From positions 1 through 14,673 of the forward strand of contig USNJ01000030.1 in assembly GCA_900556055.1 (NCBI GenBank): 14,673 nucleotides of DNA, given 5' to 3'. The stretch comes from an uncultured Ruminococcus sp. (GTDB lineage: Bacteria; Bacillota; Clostridia; Oscillospirales; Ruminococcaceae). This document shows positions 7,517-14,073 of the stretch, one piece after another. The position numbers and the translations under genes were made by a program. Each line of letters opens with the position of its first letter. The stretch's first letter is position 1. Under the pieces are notes generated by a model. The model saw only the letters and a list, made by a program, of their open reading frames with translations. It made no database searches and had not been told where the DNA came from.

Positions 7517-7545
7517 ATTATATATCATATAATACTGAATGTCAA
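7517..7545 (-). promoter_or_regulatory. Sigma-A promoter of the EcsC-family gene
   Basis: On the minus strand TTGACA (7540-7545) and TATAAT (7517-7522), both exact consensus, are separated by 17 bases. Confidence 0.85.
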
Positions 7546-7564
7546 GAGGTTTCGTGAAATTTCT

Positions 7565-7608
7565 CAAAAAAAGTGCAGTACCATAATAAATGATACTGCA
7601 TATTTTTT
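7565..7608. terminator. Terminator after the HAD gene, usable in both directions
   Basis: TGCAGTACC (7574-7582) pairs with GATACTGCA (7592-7600, one G-T pair) around a nine-base loop. On the minus strand it is followed by a run of seven T (7566-7572), fitting the end of the hydrolase operon at 7607. On the plus strand six T residues (7603-7608) follow. Confidence 0.8.
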
Positions 7609-8242
7609 AATTTAACATTTTATCCGCAGCAGTCAGTATCTCACTGATCGAAGCAATCTTTTCCGTTTCTCTGTCAGGCTTGCCGAATCCGTATGCTGCG
7701 TGGATAAAAGGAACGCCGGCTTCATCTGCCGCCTGCATATCCAATATAGTATCGCCTACATAAACAGCTTTGTCAATGTTGTTTCGCTTTATCACGAGGG
7801 CGATGTTTTCACCCTTGGACAGACCTGTTCCGCCGTTGCATTCAGTGTCGCTGAAAAGATATCCAAGGCCGTGGACATTAAAAAATGTCTCGATATAACC
7901 GTTCTGACAATTGCTGATTATTCCGAGAAAATATTTTTCCGACAGCTTTTTCAGCGTGTTTTCAAGTTCGGGATAAAGCTTTCCGCCTGTTACGGCAAGG
8001 CGCTTTGTCTCCTCTTTGCAGCATTTTCCGATTATCTCCATGCGTTCCTTTTCGGGAATGTCGGGGAGGAGCATTTCAGCGATAACGGGCAGAGTCTTGC
8101 CCATGTAGCTGTGCATATCGCTGACGGTTTTCGTGTATTTTTCCAGTCCCTGTGCAATAAGTGCATCATTCCATGCGGAAATTACAGTCTCGCCGGAATC
8201 CCAGAGAGTTCCGTCGAGATCAAAAAGAACAGCTTTTTTCAT
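7607..8242 (-). CDS. HAD-superfamily phosphatase, phosphoglycolate phosphatase-like
   Basis: A 211-residue haloacid dehalogenase-type hydrolase with a helical cap. Motif I is FDLDGTLWDS (nucleophile D8, D10), motif II S110-N111 in LGIISNCQ, motif III K143 in LSKGENI, and motif IV GDTILD (D164, D168). The placing of the cap after motif I is that of the phosphoglycolate phosphatase-like subclass. The substrate is not known. It starts one base after the tyrosine phosphatase stop, with AAAGGA ten bases upstream, and is the last gene of a three-gene operon that ends at the hairpin at 7574-7600. Confidence 0.9.
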   Translation of the reverse strand: MKKAVLFDLDGTLWDSGETVISAWNDALIAQGLEKYTKTVSDMHSYMGKTLPVIAEMLLPDIPEKERMEIIGKCCKEETKRLAVTGGKLYPELENTLKKLSEKYFLGIISNCQNGYIETFFNVHGLGYLFSDTECNGGTGLSKGENIALVIKRNNIDKAVYVGDTILDMQAADEAGVPFIHAAYGFGKPDRETEKIASISEILTAADKMLN

Positions 8243-8243
8243 T

Positions 8244-8702
8244 TTAATTTGATCCTTTCAGATATTTTATCAGCGCCGTGCAGCCTGTCACAACATCGCG
8301 CTTTGTTGTTTCAAAATCTCCCGTATACCACGGATCGGCGACATCGCGGTCCATATCTGCAAATTGGAGCAGCTTATGCACCTTTCCTTCGGGATCGCCG
8401 CCTGTTATCCTCAGAATATTGCGGATATTGGCACTGTCCATTCCGATGATAAGGTCATATTTTCCATAATCGGAGCGTGTGAGCTGAACGGCGGTTTTGA
8501 GTGCGCAGGAAATGCCCATTTCCGAAAGTATTCTTTTTGTCCCGCAGTGGACGGGATTGCCGATCTCCTCGGTGCTTGTGGCAGCCGAATCGACTGATAC
8601 CATGTCCGACATTCCTTCTTTTTTCAGCATATCGCGCATGATAAATTCAGCCATCGGCGAACGGCATATGTTGCCGTGGCAGACGAAAATTATTCTGTAC
8701 AT
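8244..8702 (-). CDS. Low-molecular-weight protein tyrosine phosphatase
   Basis: A 152-residue cytoplasmic phosphatase of the LMW-PTP family. The catalytic P-loop VCHGNICRSP (CX5R, nucleophile C8, R14) is at the N terminus and the general acid loop DPWYTGDF at 123-130 (D123). In many bacteria such enzymes dephosphorylate tyrosine kinases that control polysaccharide export; no kinase or polysaccharide gene lies next to this one. GGAG lies seven bases before the ATG. It follows the hydrolase gene after 17 bases. Confidence 0.95.
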   Translation of the reverse strand: MYRIIFVCHGNICRSPMAEFIMRDMLKKEGMSDMVSVDSAATSTEEIGNPVHCGTKRILSEMGISCALKTAVQLTRSDYGKYDLIIGMDSANIRNILRITGGDPEGKVHKLLQFADMDRDVADPWYTGDFETTKRDVVTGCTALIKYLKGSN

Positions 8703-8719
8703 TTTTTCTCTCCATAGAT

Positions 8720-9823
8720 TTATTTATAAATTACTCCGTCAGATTCACCTACAGGCATATTTATGTCAGCACCTTTCAGATATTTGTTGAAGAATTTTAT
8801 GTGAATATCCGAAAGATGTCTGTGCATGATATTTCCGTCCATTTTCCCGACAATATTGGCAGCGGATAAAAAGAATTTTGCATCGGTAAATCCAATGTGC
8901 TTCATATTTTCAAAGATCGCATAATAAACAGGAGCATTTGAATTAAGCATGGGTTTTGTTTCAGCATTGAAATTTTCTTTGCAGCATATCTGATAAAAAG
9001 GACGTTCCATGCTTTTTTCGCCGTAATCACCGAAAAGTGCGCCGTCAATGTTGATTCCGCAGGTAAATTCAGGATCATTCATGCAGAGATTGTACGCTTC
9101 AGCACCGCCAAGAGAGTGTCCGGAAACCCCTGTTCCGCATGAGCTGTCTATATATGCGGCATAACGTTTTTTTATCTCTGCGAGAGCGGATAAATTATCT
9201 TTTTCCCATTCGGAAACACGCCCCTTTATGAACGGTGTATACTTGTTCTGAAATGCACAGAATTCAGCATATGCTTCTTCGGGTGACAGCTTCTTTTTCA
9301 GCAGCTTGCTTTGTGCAAACATCGCCCCCGGGATACTGGTAAACATCATCTTGTTTATGTGCTTGTCATATAAAACGCAGCTTCCGCTGTCAAAGTCAGT
9401 TTCAACAGCTTCATATGAATGTCCGACAGATGCGATGATATATCCGTGTGAAGCAATGTCAATGCATAGGCGAGTGTTTGCCTCAATATAACTATTATAT
9501 CCGTGATTAAAAAGTATCAGAGGAAATTTGGCATCATCTGCGATCGGTACATTTTCATAATAATTGGCAGTCATCATTTCAACGCTGATTTTTCTGATGA
9601 AATATGCTTTGCAGACCGCTTTTGCCTTGCGCTCGGAAAGAACCGGTGCATTTTTCTTTCCTGAAACATTTTCTCTGAAAACGGGATAATACATTCTTAC
9701 AGCGATCTTTCTGTATCCAGCGGCATTGCCGAGGATCTCCTTTCTGCCTGTGTCAGTGAATGAAAAGGTTTCAGTTCCGACGGCATAGCTTCCGCTTACA
9801 TAGTTTTCTGTTATGCTGCCCAT
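8720..9823 (-). CDS. Alpha/beta hydrolase, PAF-acetylhydrolase-like
   Basis: A 367-residue serine hydrolase resembling the platelet-activating-factor acetylhydrolase (isoform II)/dienelactone hydrolase group. An oxyanion region FPLILFNHGYN (100-110), the nucleophile elbow GHSLGG (S237) and a late histidine in MKHIGFTD (H309) are visible; D260 in NIDGA is a likely acid. There is no signal peptide, so it is probably cytoplasmic and may act on acyl esters or lipids. The frame is open 33 codons upstream, but that part would overlap the promoter; the ATG at 9821-9823 has GGAGG six bases before it and is chosen. First gene of the operon with the two phosphatases. Confidence 0.8.
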   Translation of the reverse strand: MGSITENYVSGSYAVGTETFSFTDTGRKEILGNAAGYRKIAVRMYYPVFRENVSGKKNAPVLSERKAKAVCKAYFIRKISVEMMTANYYENVPIADDAKFPLILFNHGYNSYIEANTRLCIDIASHGYIIASVGHSYEAVETDFDSGSCVLYDKHINKMMFTSIPGAMFAQSKLLKKKLSPEEAYAEFCAFQNKYTPFIKGRVSEWEKDNLSALAEIKKRYAAYIDSSCGTGVSGHSLGGAEAYNLCMNDPEFTCGINIDGALFGDYGEKSMERPFYQICCKENFNAETKPMLNSNAPVYYAIFENMKHIGFTDAKFFLSAANIVGKMDGNIMHRHLSDIHIKFFNKYLKGADINMPVGESDGVIYK

Positions 9824-9860
9824 GACATACCTCCAAGCTGTTAAAATTATCATTATTTCA

Positions 9861-9889
9861 ATCTTATCACAAATTTCCCGAAATGTCAA
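9861..9889 (-). promoter_or_regulatory. Sigma-A promoter of the hydrolase-phosphatase operon
   Basis: On the minus strand TTGACA (9884-9889) and TAAGAT (9861-9866) are separated by 17 bases, placing the transcription start about 30 bases before the hydrolase ATG. Confidence 0.8.
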
Positions 9890-9962
9890 TTTGCTGTGAG
9901 TGTTGTAATCAGCTGTTATCAATTTGTAATTATCTGAAACGTTTTTATATCCAAACTGTAAA

Positions 9963-9991
9963 TTGACTTTCGGGATATGTCATGCTATAAT
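9963..9991 (+). promoter_or_regulatory. Strong extended -10 sigma-A promoter of the 70-codon gene
   Basis: TTGACT (9963-9968), a 17-base spacer, the extended -10 TGC and an exact TATAAT (9986-9991). It predicts a start near 9998 and a 45-base leader. A small hairpin ACCGC-aca-GCGGT (10013-10025) lies one base before the ribosome binding site. Confidence 0.85.
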
Positions 9992-10042
9992 ATAATCACA
10001 AAAGAAATACAGACCGCACAGCGGTTAAAGGAGGACGAATTT

Positions 10043-10255
10043 ATGTTAAATCTGCATGAAAACTTTTTGAGGAACTACATAGGTTATTTTGAGGAGATCG
10101 AAGATCTCGGCAAGGACGCTATCAAGGATTACACCGTTCGTCCCGAGGAAAGATCGGACATCGTTCATTTTTCCGCCGTAAGATGTGCGGGTGTCAACTT
10201 CAGCGATACCAAGACCGCAGACACTGACTTTATTGCCAAGGCTTGCGGCTTCTGA
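10043..10255 (+). CDS. Small protein of unknown function, 70 residues
   Basis: I do not recognise this protein. The ATG at 10043 has an excellent AAAGGAGG (10027-10034) at eight bases, a near-consensus extended -10 promoter upstream and a terminator directly after, so it is a self-contained gene. The codons are those of strongly expressed genes in this window (ATC, AAG, GAC, AAC, TTC). The sequence is acidic and soluble, with no membrane segment or signal peptide: an N-terminal amphipathic helical half (residues 1-30, HENFLRNYIGYFEEIEDLGK), a charged middle (VRPEERSD), and a C-terminal half with two cysteines (C48, C68) ending in CGF. A longer reading from 9977 would start inside the promoter and is rejected. 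A peptide-modification precursor was considered, but no maturase gene is adjacent. Confidence 0.8.
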   Translation: MLNLHENFLRNYIGYFEEIEDLGKDAIKDYTVRPEERSDIVHFSAVRCAGVNFSDTKTADTDFIAKACGF

Positions 10256-10274
10256 TGAAATACAATACAATCTC

Positions 10275-10328
10275 CTTCAATAAAAACGAACTGCCGTGCA
10301 ATAGTGCGGCAGTTCGTTTTTATTGAAG
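10275..10328. terminator. Bidirectional terminator between convergent genes
   Basis: A perfect 22-pair stem (10275-10296 with 10307-10328) with a ten-base loop. A five-A tract on the left arm and a five-T tract on the right arm let it work on both strands: for the 70-codon gene on plus and for the phosphonate operon on minus. It includes the last codons and TAA of the alcohol dehydrogenase gene. Confidence 0.92.
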
Positions 10329-11402
10329 TATCTGTCGGTAAAGCTTTTTTATGTCGTCCGCTGAGATAGGAACGGGTGTATTTTTCAGCCTTTCGACATT
10401 GACCGAGCTTGTCAGGATATTGATAATTTCTTCGTCCGCTTTTGGAATATAAAGCTCCAATGAGCTCACAAGCTCCGAGAATTTTCCGCAGGCATCGGCA
10501 GGTGTGCCGCAGCCCATAGCATCAGCCAGCCGATAAAGCGTTTCCGAAAGTTTGCTGTCAGCTCTTTCACATATGAGGGGAAAAAGCGCATCAACACATA
10601 GTGCCGCCGCATGACCGTGAGCAAGACCGAAAAGCGTTGTAAGCTTGTAACACATTGCGTGACCTGCTGTGGTCCTTGCGATGTTTATTGCTTTTCCTGC
10701 GATATTCGCTGCATGGAGCATTTTACTGTTCCCGCTGCTTTCGTTGGACAGATATCCGTCCTTTGCTTCAAATATCATCCGTATCGCAGCTTCGGAATAC
10801 TTTCTGCTTTCCTCATTGGCATTTACCGACCAGAACGCTTCGGCGGCATGGCAGAATGCATCAAGCATAGTGGCTTTCCGCTGATATTCGGGCAGAGCTT
10901 TCAGCACATCGGGATAAACCAGAACAGCGCAGGGAAGTGCCGAATCATCGCCGACCGACTGCTTTTCGCCATTGTGATATATCACGGCAAAGTGTGTTGC
11001 CTCGCTGCCCGAACCCGCTGTTGTAGGCACTGCGATAAGCGGGATATCATTCGGGATAATTTTCTGTTTCAGAAAGCAGCTGTCATTATCCGCATATGCG
11101 TAAAGCTTTATGCATTTTGCAGTGTCGATCGCACTTCCTCCGCCGACTGCGATAACAGCGCCGCAATTGTTTTCGTTAAAGTATCTGACACCGTTTTCAA
11201 TCGACATATAATCGGGATTGGGCGTGAAATCGGAAAATCTCACAAAGCTTTTTCCCGTGTGTTTTTCAATATCCGAAAAATATTTATCCGCACCGAAAAG
11301 CTTTGCTGAATTTCCGCAGACAAGCATTATCCTGTCAGTGTCAAGCCCCGATATAAACTTTTCAAATCCATTCAGATCATTTAAAATTGCTTGTTCGCTC
11401 AT
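10320..11402 (-). CDS. Iron-containing alcohol dehydrogenase, probable phosphonoacetaldehyde reductase
   Basis: A 360-residue group III (Fe-dependent) alcohol dehydrogenase. The NAD(P) site AVGGGSAIDTAK (85-96) and PTTAGSGSEAT (126-136) are clear; metal ligands are D181, H185 in LDAFCHAAEAF, H248 in TAGHAMCYKL and H262 in LAHGHAAAL, spaced as in the family. In phosphonate clusters such enzymes (PhpC type) reduce phosphonoacetaldehyde to 2-hydroxyethylphosphonate. That substrate is inferred from the PEP mutase and phosphonopyruvate decarboxylase genes just upstream and not from the sequence alone. The ATG at 11402 lies 26 bases inside the preceding gene, with GGAG nine bases before it. It is the last gene of the operon. 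Confidence 0.88.
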   Translation of the reverse strand: MSEQAILNDLNGFEKFISGLDTDRIMLVCGNSAKLFGADKYFSDIEKHTGKSFVRFSDFTPNPDYMSIENGVRYFNENNCGAVIAVGGGSAIDTAKCIKLYAYADNDSCFLKQKIIPNDIPLIAVPTTAGSGSEATHFAVIYHNGEKQSVGDDSALPCAVLVYPDVLKALPEYQRKATMLDAFCHAAEAFWSVNANEESRKYSEAAIRMIFEAKDGYLSNESSGNSKMLHAANIAGKAINIARTTAGHAMCYKLTTLFGLAHGHAAALCVDALFPLICERADSKLSETLYRLADAMGCGTPADACGKFSELVSSLELYIPKADEEIINILTSSVNVERLKNTPVPISADDIKKLYRQILQ

Positions 11403-12108
11403 AAAATAATTCTCCGTTCAAAACGTTTTTGTAATCCTCGGCGGTGTCGATCTCGCTTACGAATATCCCGCTGTATGATACCTCTTTTATGTCAAGCTCT
11501 TCGGCTGTCATGTTCAGCGCATTTTCCGCATAAACATTGGTTTTTCCCGCATTTACAAACTCGCTGACCTTTCCGCACCACGCCCTTACAGCGGCATTTT
11601 CAAGTCTGTACATCGGCTGGAGCGCAAAGCAGTCATCTCCGAAAATGCTGACTGAAACTTCACAAAGCTTACCGTTTTTTATCCTGCCTTTGAAATCTTT
11701 TTCGGGGAGCGGCGCAGTCCTGTCGGTGATGCACGCACTGCCCGTCATATCCATAAGCTTTGATACGATCCTGCCGTCAAAAACAAGATCGCCGTGCAGC
11801 ATAAGAATATCATCGTCAGCAATAAATTTTTCCGCAAGATACATCGAGTAAATATAGTTTGTTTCCGCATATTTTTCGTTCATGACAGCAGTTATTTTCA
11901 TGCCCGATCTGACCGCTTCGGCATATATCATCTCGGAATATCCGCCAGTTGTTATCACGGCTTCGCTTATTCCGTTTTCCGATAAAATGCGCAGCTGACG
12001 GGACAGAACAGTTTCGCCGTCCGCAAGCGGAAGCAGGCATTTCGGCCGTTCTGCGGTAAGCGGACCCATGCGCATTCCGACTCCCGAATTGAATATCAGT
12101 GCCTTCAT
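11377..12108 (-). CDS. Nucleotidyltransferase, probable phosphonate cytidylyltransferase (PntC/LicC-like)
   Basis: A 243-residue NTP-transferase-fold enzyme. The nucleotide loop reads NSGVGMRMGPLTAERPKCLL (7-26, with K23), the metal-binding aspartate is D107 in LHGDLVF, and ETNYIYSMYLA (82-92) resembles the substrate region of phosphocholine cytidylyltransferases (LicC) and of PntC, which activates aminoethylphosphonate with CTP. In this operon the likely reaction is CTP plus 2-hydroxyethylphosphonate to the CMP-phosphonate and pyrophosphate, to prime transfer to a glycan or lipid. The choice of CTP and of the phosphonate is inference. It overlaps the decarboxylase stop by ATGA (12105-12108), with GGAG eight bases before the ATG. 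In some organisms this domain is fused to PEP mutase; here it is separate. Confidence 0.8.
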   Translation of the reverse strand: MKALIFNSGVGMRMGPLTAERPKCLLPLADGETVLSRQLRILSENGISEAVITTGGYSEMIYAEAVRSGMKITAVMNEKYAETNYIYSMYLAEKFIADDDILMLHGDLVFDGRIVSKLMDMTGSACITDRTAPLPEKDFKGRIKNGKLCEVSVSIFGDDCFALQPMYRLENAAVRAWCGKVSEFVNAGKTNVYAENALNMTAEELDIKEVSYSGIFVSEIDTAEDYKNVLNGELFYERTSNFK

Positions 12109-13202
12109 TTCAGCTTCTCCATTATACGTTTTTTGTTTTCCGCAGGGGAGAGTGACGGTCTGCCGAGATCGCTCCTGGAACCCTGTTTTGTGTAGATTAT
12201 CATTGCCGCTTTTTTGTGCGAAAGCAGTGACATTCCCGACCTTATGCCGTCCCCGTCATATGCTTCGCAGACTTCAAATCCGCAGCCTTTGAGTATTGTT
12301 TTCATGCTTATTTCAAATCCGACGGTTTTTTGTCCGCCGACCGATTCATGCGCACCGTTGTTAATGACGATATACTTGAAATTATCGCCCGCTGTCTGTG
12401 CATTTACCGCATTTGCGCCCATATGCATGAGAAATGCGCCGTCGCCGTCGATGCAGTAAATATTTTTGTCGGACGACAGGCTGAGTCCCAGTGCTATCGA
12501 TGATGCGTGACCCATAGAACCTACTGTAAGAAAGTCATTTGCGTGTCCGGAATTGTCCGCTTCACGCAGCTCATAAAGCTCCCGTGAGGTCTTTCCCGTT
12601 GTGGATATTATAATGTCATCATCTCCGAGACATGAAACAGCCGCCCTCAGTGCCTGTTCCCTTGTAAGCTTGTGATCGCTTTTTTCGGGGATATATCGGT
12701 ACTCGGAAAAAGTGTTTTTCCTGATGATAAGTGCAGTTATGCATTCTGTTTTCCGCATTTTTTCTGCACATTCCGAGATGGTTTTTTCATAGTCATCGCC
12801 GAGTATGACAGTTTCTATGCCCATAGCTTCAAACAGCTCCAATGTGACCTCGCCCTGCTTTATGTGCTGAGGTTCGTCATGCACACCCGGTTCGCCGCGC
12901 CAGCCGACAATAAGCAGCATCGGTATGCCGTAAACGGCATTGTCAGCAAGGGAGAGCAGGGGATTGACAGCATTTCCTATCCCCGAATTCTGCATGAAAA
13001 CAACGGCAGGGTGACCGCTGCCAAGATAGTGTCCCGAAGCGATGCCGACAGCATTGCCCTCGTTTGCGGCGATAACATAGTTGTTCCCCGCATTGTCCGA
13101 CAGACAGGCGCAGAGGTCTTTCAGCAGAGAATCAGGGACTCCCGTAAAAAAATCAAAGCCGTTTTGCAGCAGACATTCGTAAAACTTTTCAGTATCTATC
13201 AT
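12105..13202 (-). CDS. ppd: Phosphonopyruvate decarboxylase
   Basis: A 365-residue thiamine diphosphate enzyme that decarboxylates phosphonopyruvate to phosphonoacetaldehyde, the step that pulls the unfavourable PEP mutase reaction forward. Residues: E48 in AANEGNA (activates the cofactor), QNSGIGNAVNPL (71-82), WRGEPGVHDEPQH (101-113) typical of this decarboxylase, GSMGHASSIALGL (228-240) and the thiamine motif GDGAFLMHMGAN (253-264) ending in NN (281-282). A frame start at 13214 exists, but it has no ribosome binding site; the ATG at 13200-13202 has GGTGA five bases upstream and is preferred. It overlaps pepM by 14 bases and the cytidylyltransferase by four. Confidence 0.95.
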   Translation of the reverse strand: MIDTEKFYECLLQNGFDFFTGVPDSLLKDLCACLSDNAGNNYVIAANEGNAVGIASGHYLGSGHPAVVFMQNSGIGNAVNPLLSLADNAVYGIPMLLIVGWRGEPGVHDEPQHIKQGEVTLELFEAMGIETVILGDDYEKTISECAEKMRKTECITALIIRKNTFSEYRYIPEKSDHKLTREQALRAAVSCLGDDDIIISTTGKTSRELYELREADNSGHANDFLTVGSMGHASSIALGLSLSSDKNIYCIDGDGAFLMHMGANAVNAQTAGDNFKYIVINNGAHESVGGQKTVGFEISMKTILKGCGFEVCEAYDGDGIRSGMSLLSHKKAAMIIYTKQGSRSDLGRPSLSPAENKKRIMEKLK

Positions 13203-14064
13203 TTCTATCACCATCGGTTATTTTGAGTATATTGCCGACAGATTCACAGTAATTTTCATCGGCGTATTTGCTGCACCCGTTTCCGAGAATGGAATTTGCG
13301 GCGGCAAGCATTGCTTTGTATGCGCTTCTCGTCAGCTGATTTGCATAGATGATAATATCCGCACCATGCTGATGAAGCGTGTCGCAGTCAAAGGAATTGT
13401 ACATCGTCGGAATAAAAACAAGCGGAATATCCGGGTGCATATCTTTGAACATCTCAGCAAACAGAAAGATGTTTTTTCCGTCTGTTTCCGCACTGTGGAT
13501 AACTATCCCGTCAGCACCCGCAGAAATGTATTTTTCCGCACGGGACAGTGCATCGCGGACGTTTTCTCCTGCGATAAGACTTTCTGTCCTTGCAAAGATG
13601 AGAATGTTTTGTGAAGCCGAACGTGCGGTTTTCAGTCTGTCCGCAAAAGCGTCCGCAGACTCCATTTTATGCGGCTTTGAACTGCCGTAAAGCGAGTTGT
13701 GCTTTACCCCTTTTTTATCCTCGATAACAGCGGCGGACGCACCAGCTTTTTCATATGCGGATATGCTTTCGGGAGAACAGTCCGTGTCGCAGTCAACGAA
13801 TATCGGCTTGTCGGAAATGCGTTTTATATCGCCGATAACGTTGCATTTTTCGCCGACGGGAACGCTGCCGTTGTCGGGCATTCCCTTTGCCGCAGCATGG
13901 CATAATCCGCTGAGCCAGAGTGCATCAAACGTTATTTTTTCACTGTCTGCACCGCATGAAAATGCAGCTTCTGCGGCATATGCTTCAAGGCAGTTCACAG
14001 CTTCAATAACACGCAGAAACGGTTTGCGTGAAAGCAGCTTATTTATTGCGTTATCCTGTTTCAA
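13189..14064 (-). CDS. pepM: Phosphoenolpyruvate mutase
   Basis: A 291-residue member of the PEP mutase/isocitrate lyase superfamily that forms the C-P bond by turning PEP into phosphonopyruvate. The PepM signature EDKxxxKxNS is present as EDKKGVKHNS (115-124), which separates it from other superfamily members. Also seen: DALWLSGL (47-54), GMPDN (61-65), the Mg-binding VDCDT (D91, D93) and ARTESLIAG (158-166, R159). The start is TTG at 14064, the only usable start: an in-frame TGA, which is the stop of the preceding gene, lies four codons upstream. AAGGAG in the last codons of that gene lies 12 bases before the TTG, a rather long distance, which suggests modest, coupled translation. Confidence 0.93.
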   Translation of the reverse strand: MKQDNAINKLLSRKPFLRVIEAVNCLEAYAAEAAFSCGADSEKITFDALWLSGLCHAAAKGMPDNGSVPVGEKCNVIGDIKRISDKPIFVDCDTDCSPESISAYEKAGASAAVIEDKKGVKHNSLYGSSKPHKMESADAFADRLKTARSASQNILIFARTESLIAGENVRDALSRAEKYISAGADGIVIHSAETDGKNIFLFAEMFKDMHPDIPLVFIPTMYNSFDCDTLHQHGADIIIYANQLTRSAYKAMLAAANSILGNGCSKYADENYCESVGNILKITDGDRNDRY

Positions 14065-14073
14065 ATCAAAATG

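Noticed and set aside
9824..9922. 33-residue N-terminal extension of the alpha/beta hydrolase
   Set aside because: The stretch contains the consensus promoter and the leader; the ATG at 9823 has a strong ribosome binding site.
9861..9991. Shared TTTCGGGA in the spacers of the hydrolase and small-gene promoters as a common operator
   Set aside because: The same word recurs inside coding sequence (for example near 8050 in the HAD gene) and near 1725, so it may just be common in this genome.
9977..10042. Longer reading of the 70-codon gene
   Set aside because: The upstream ATG lies inside the -10 region of the promoter and could not be transcribed from it.
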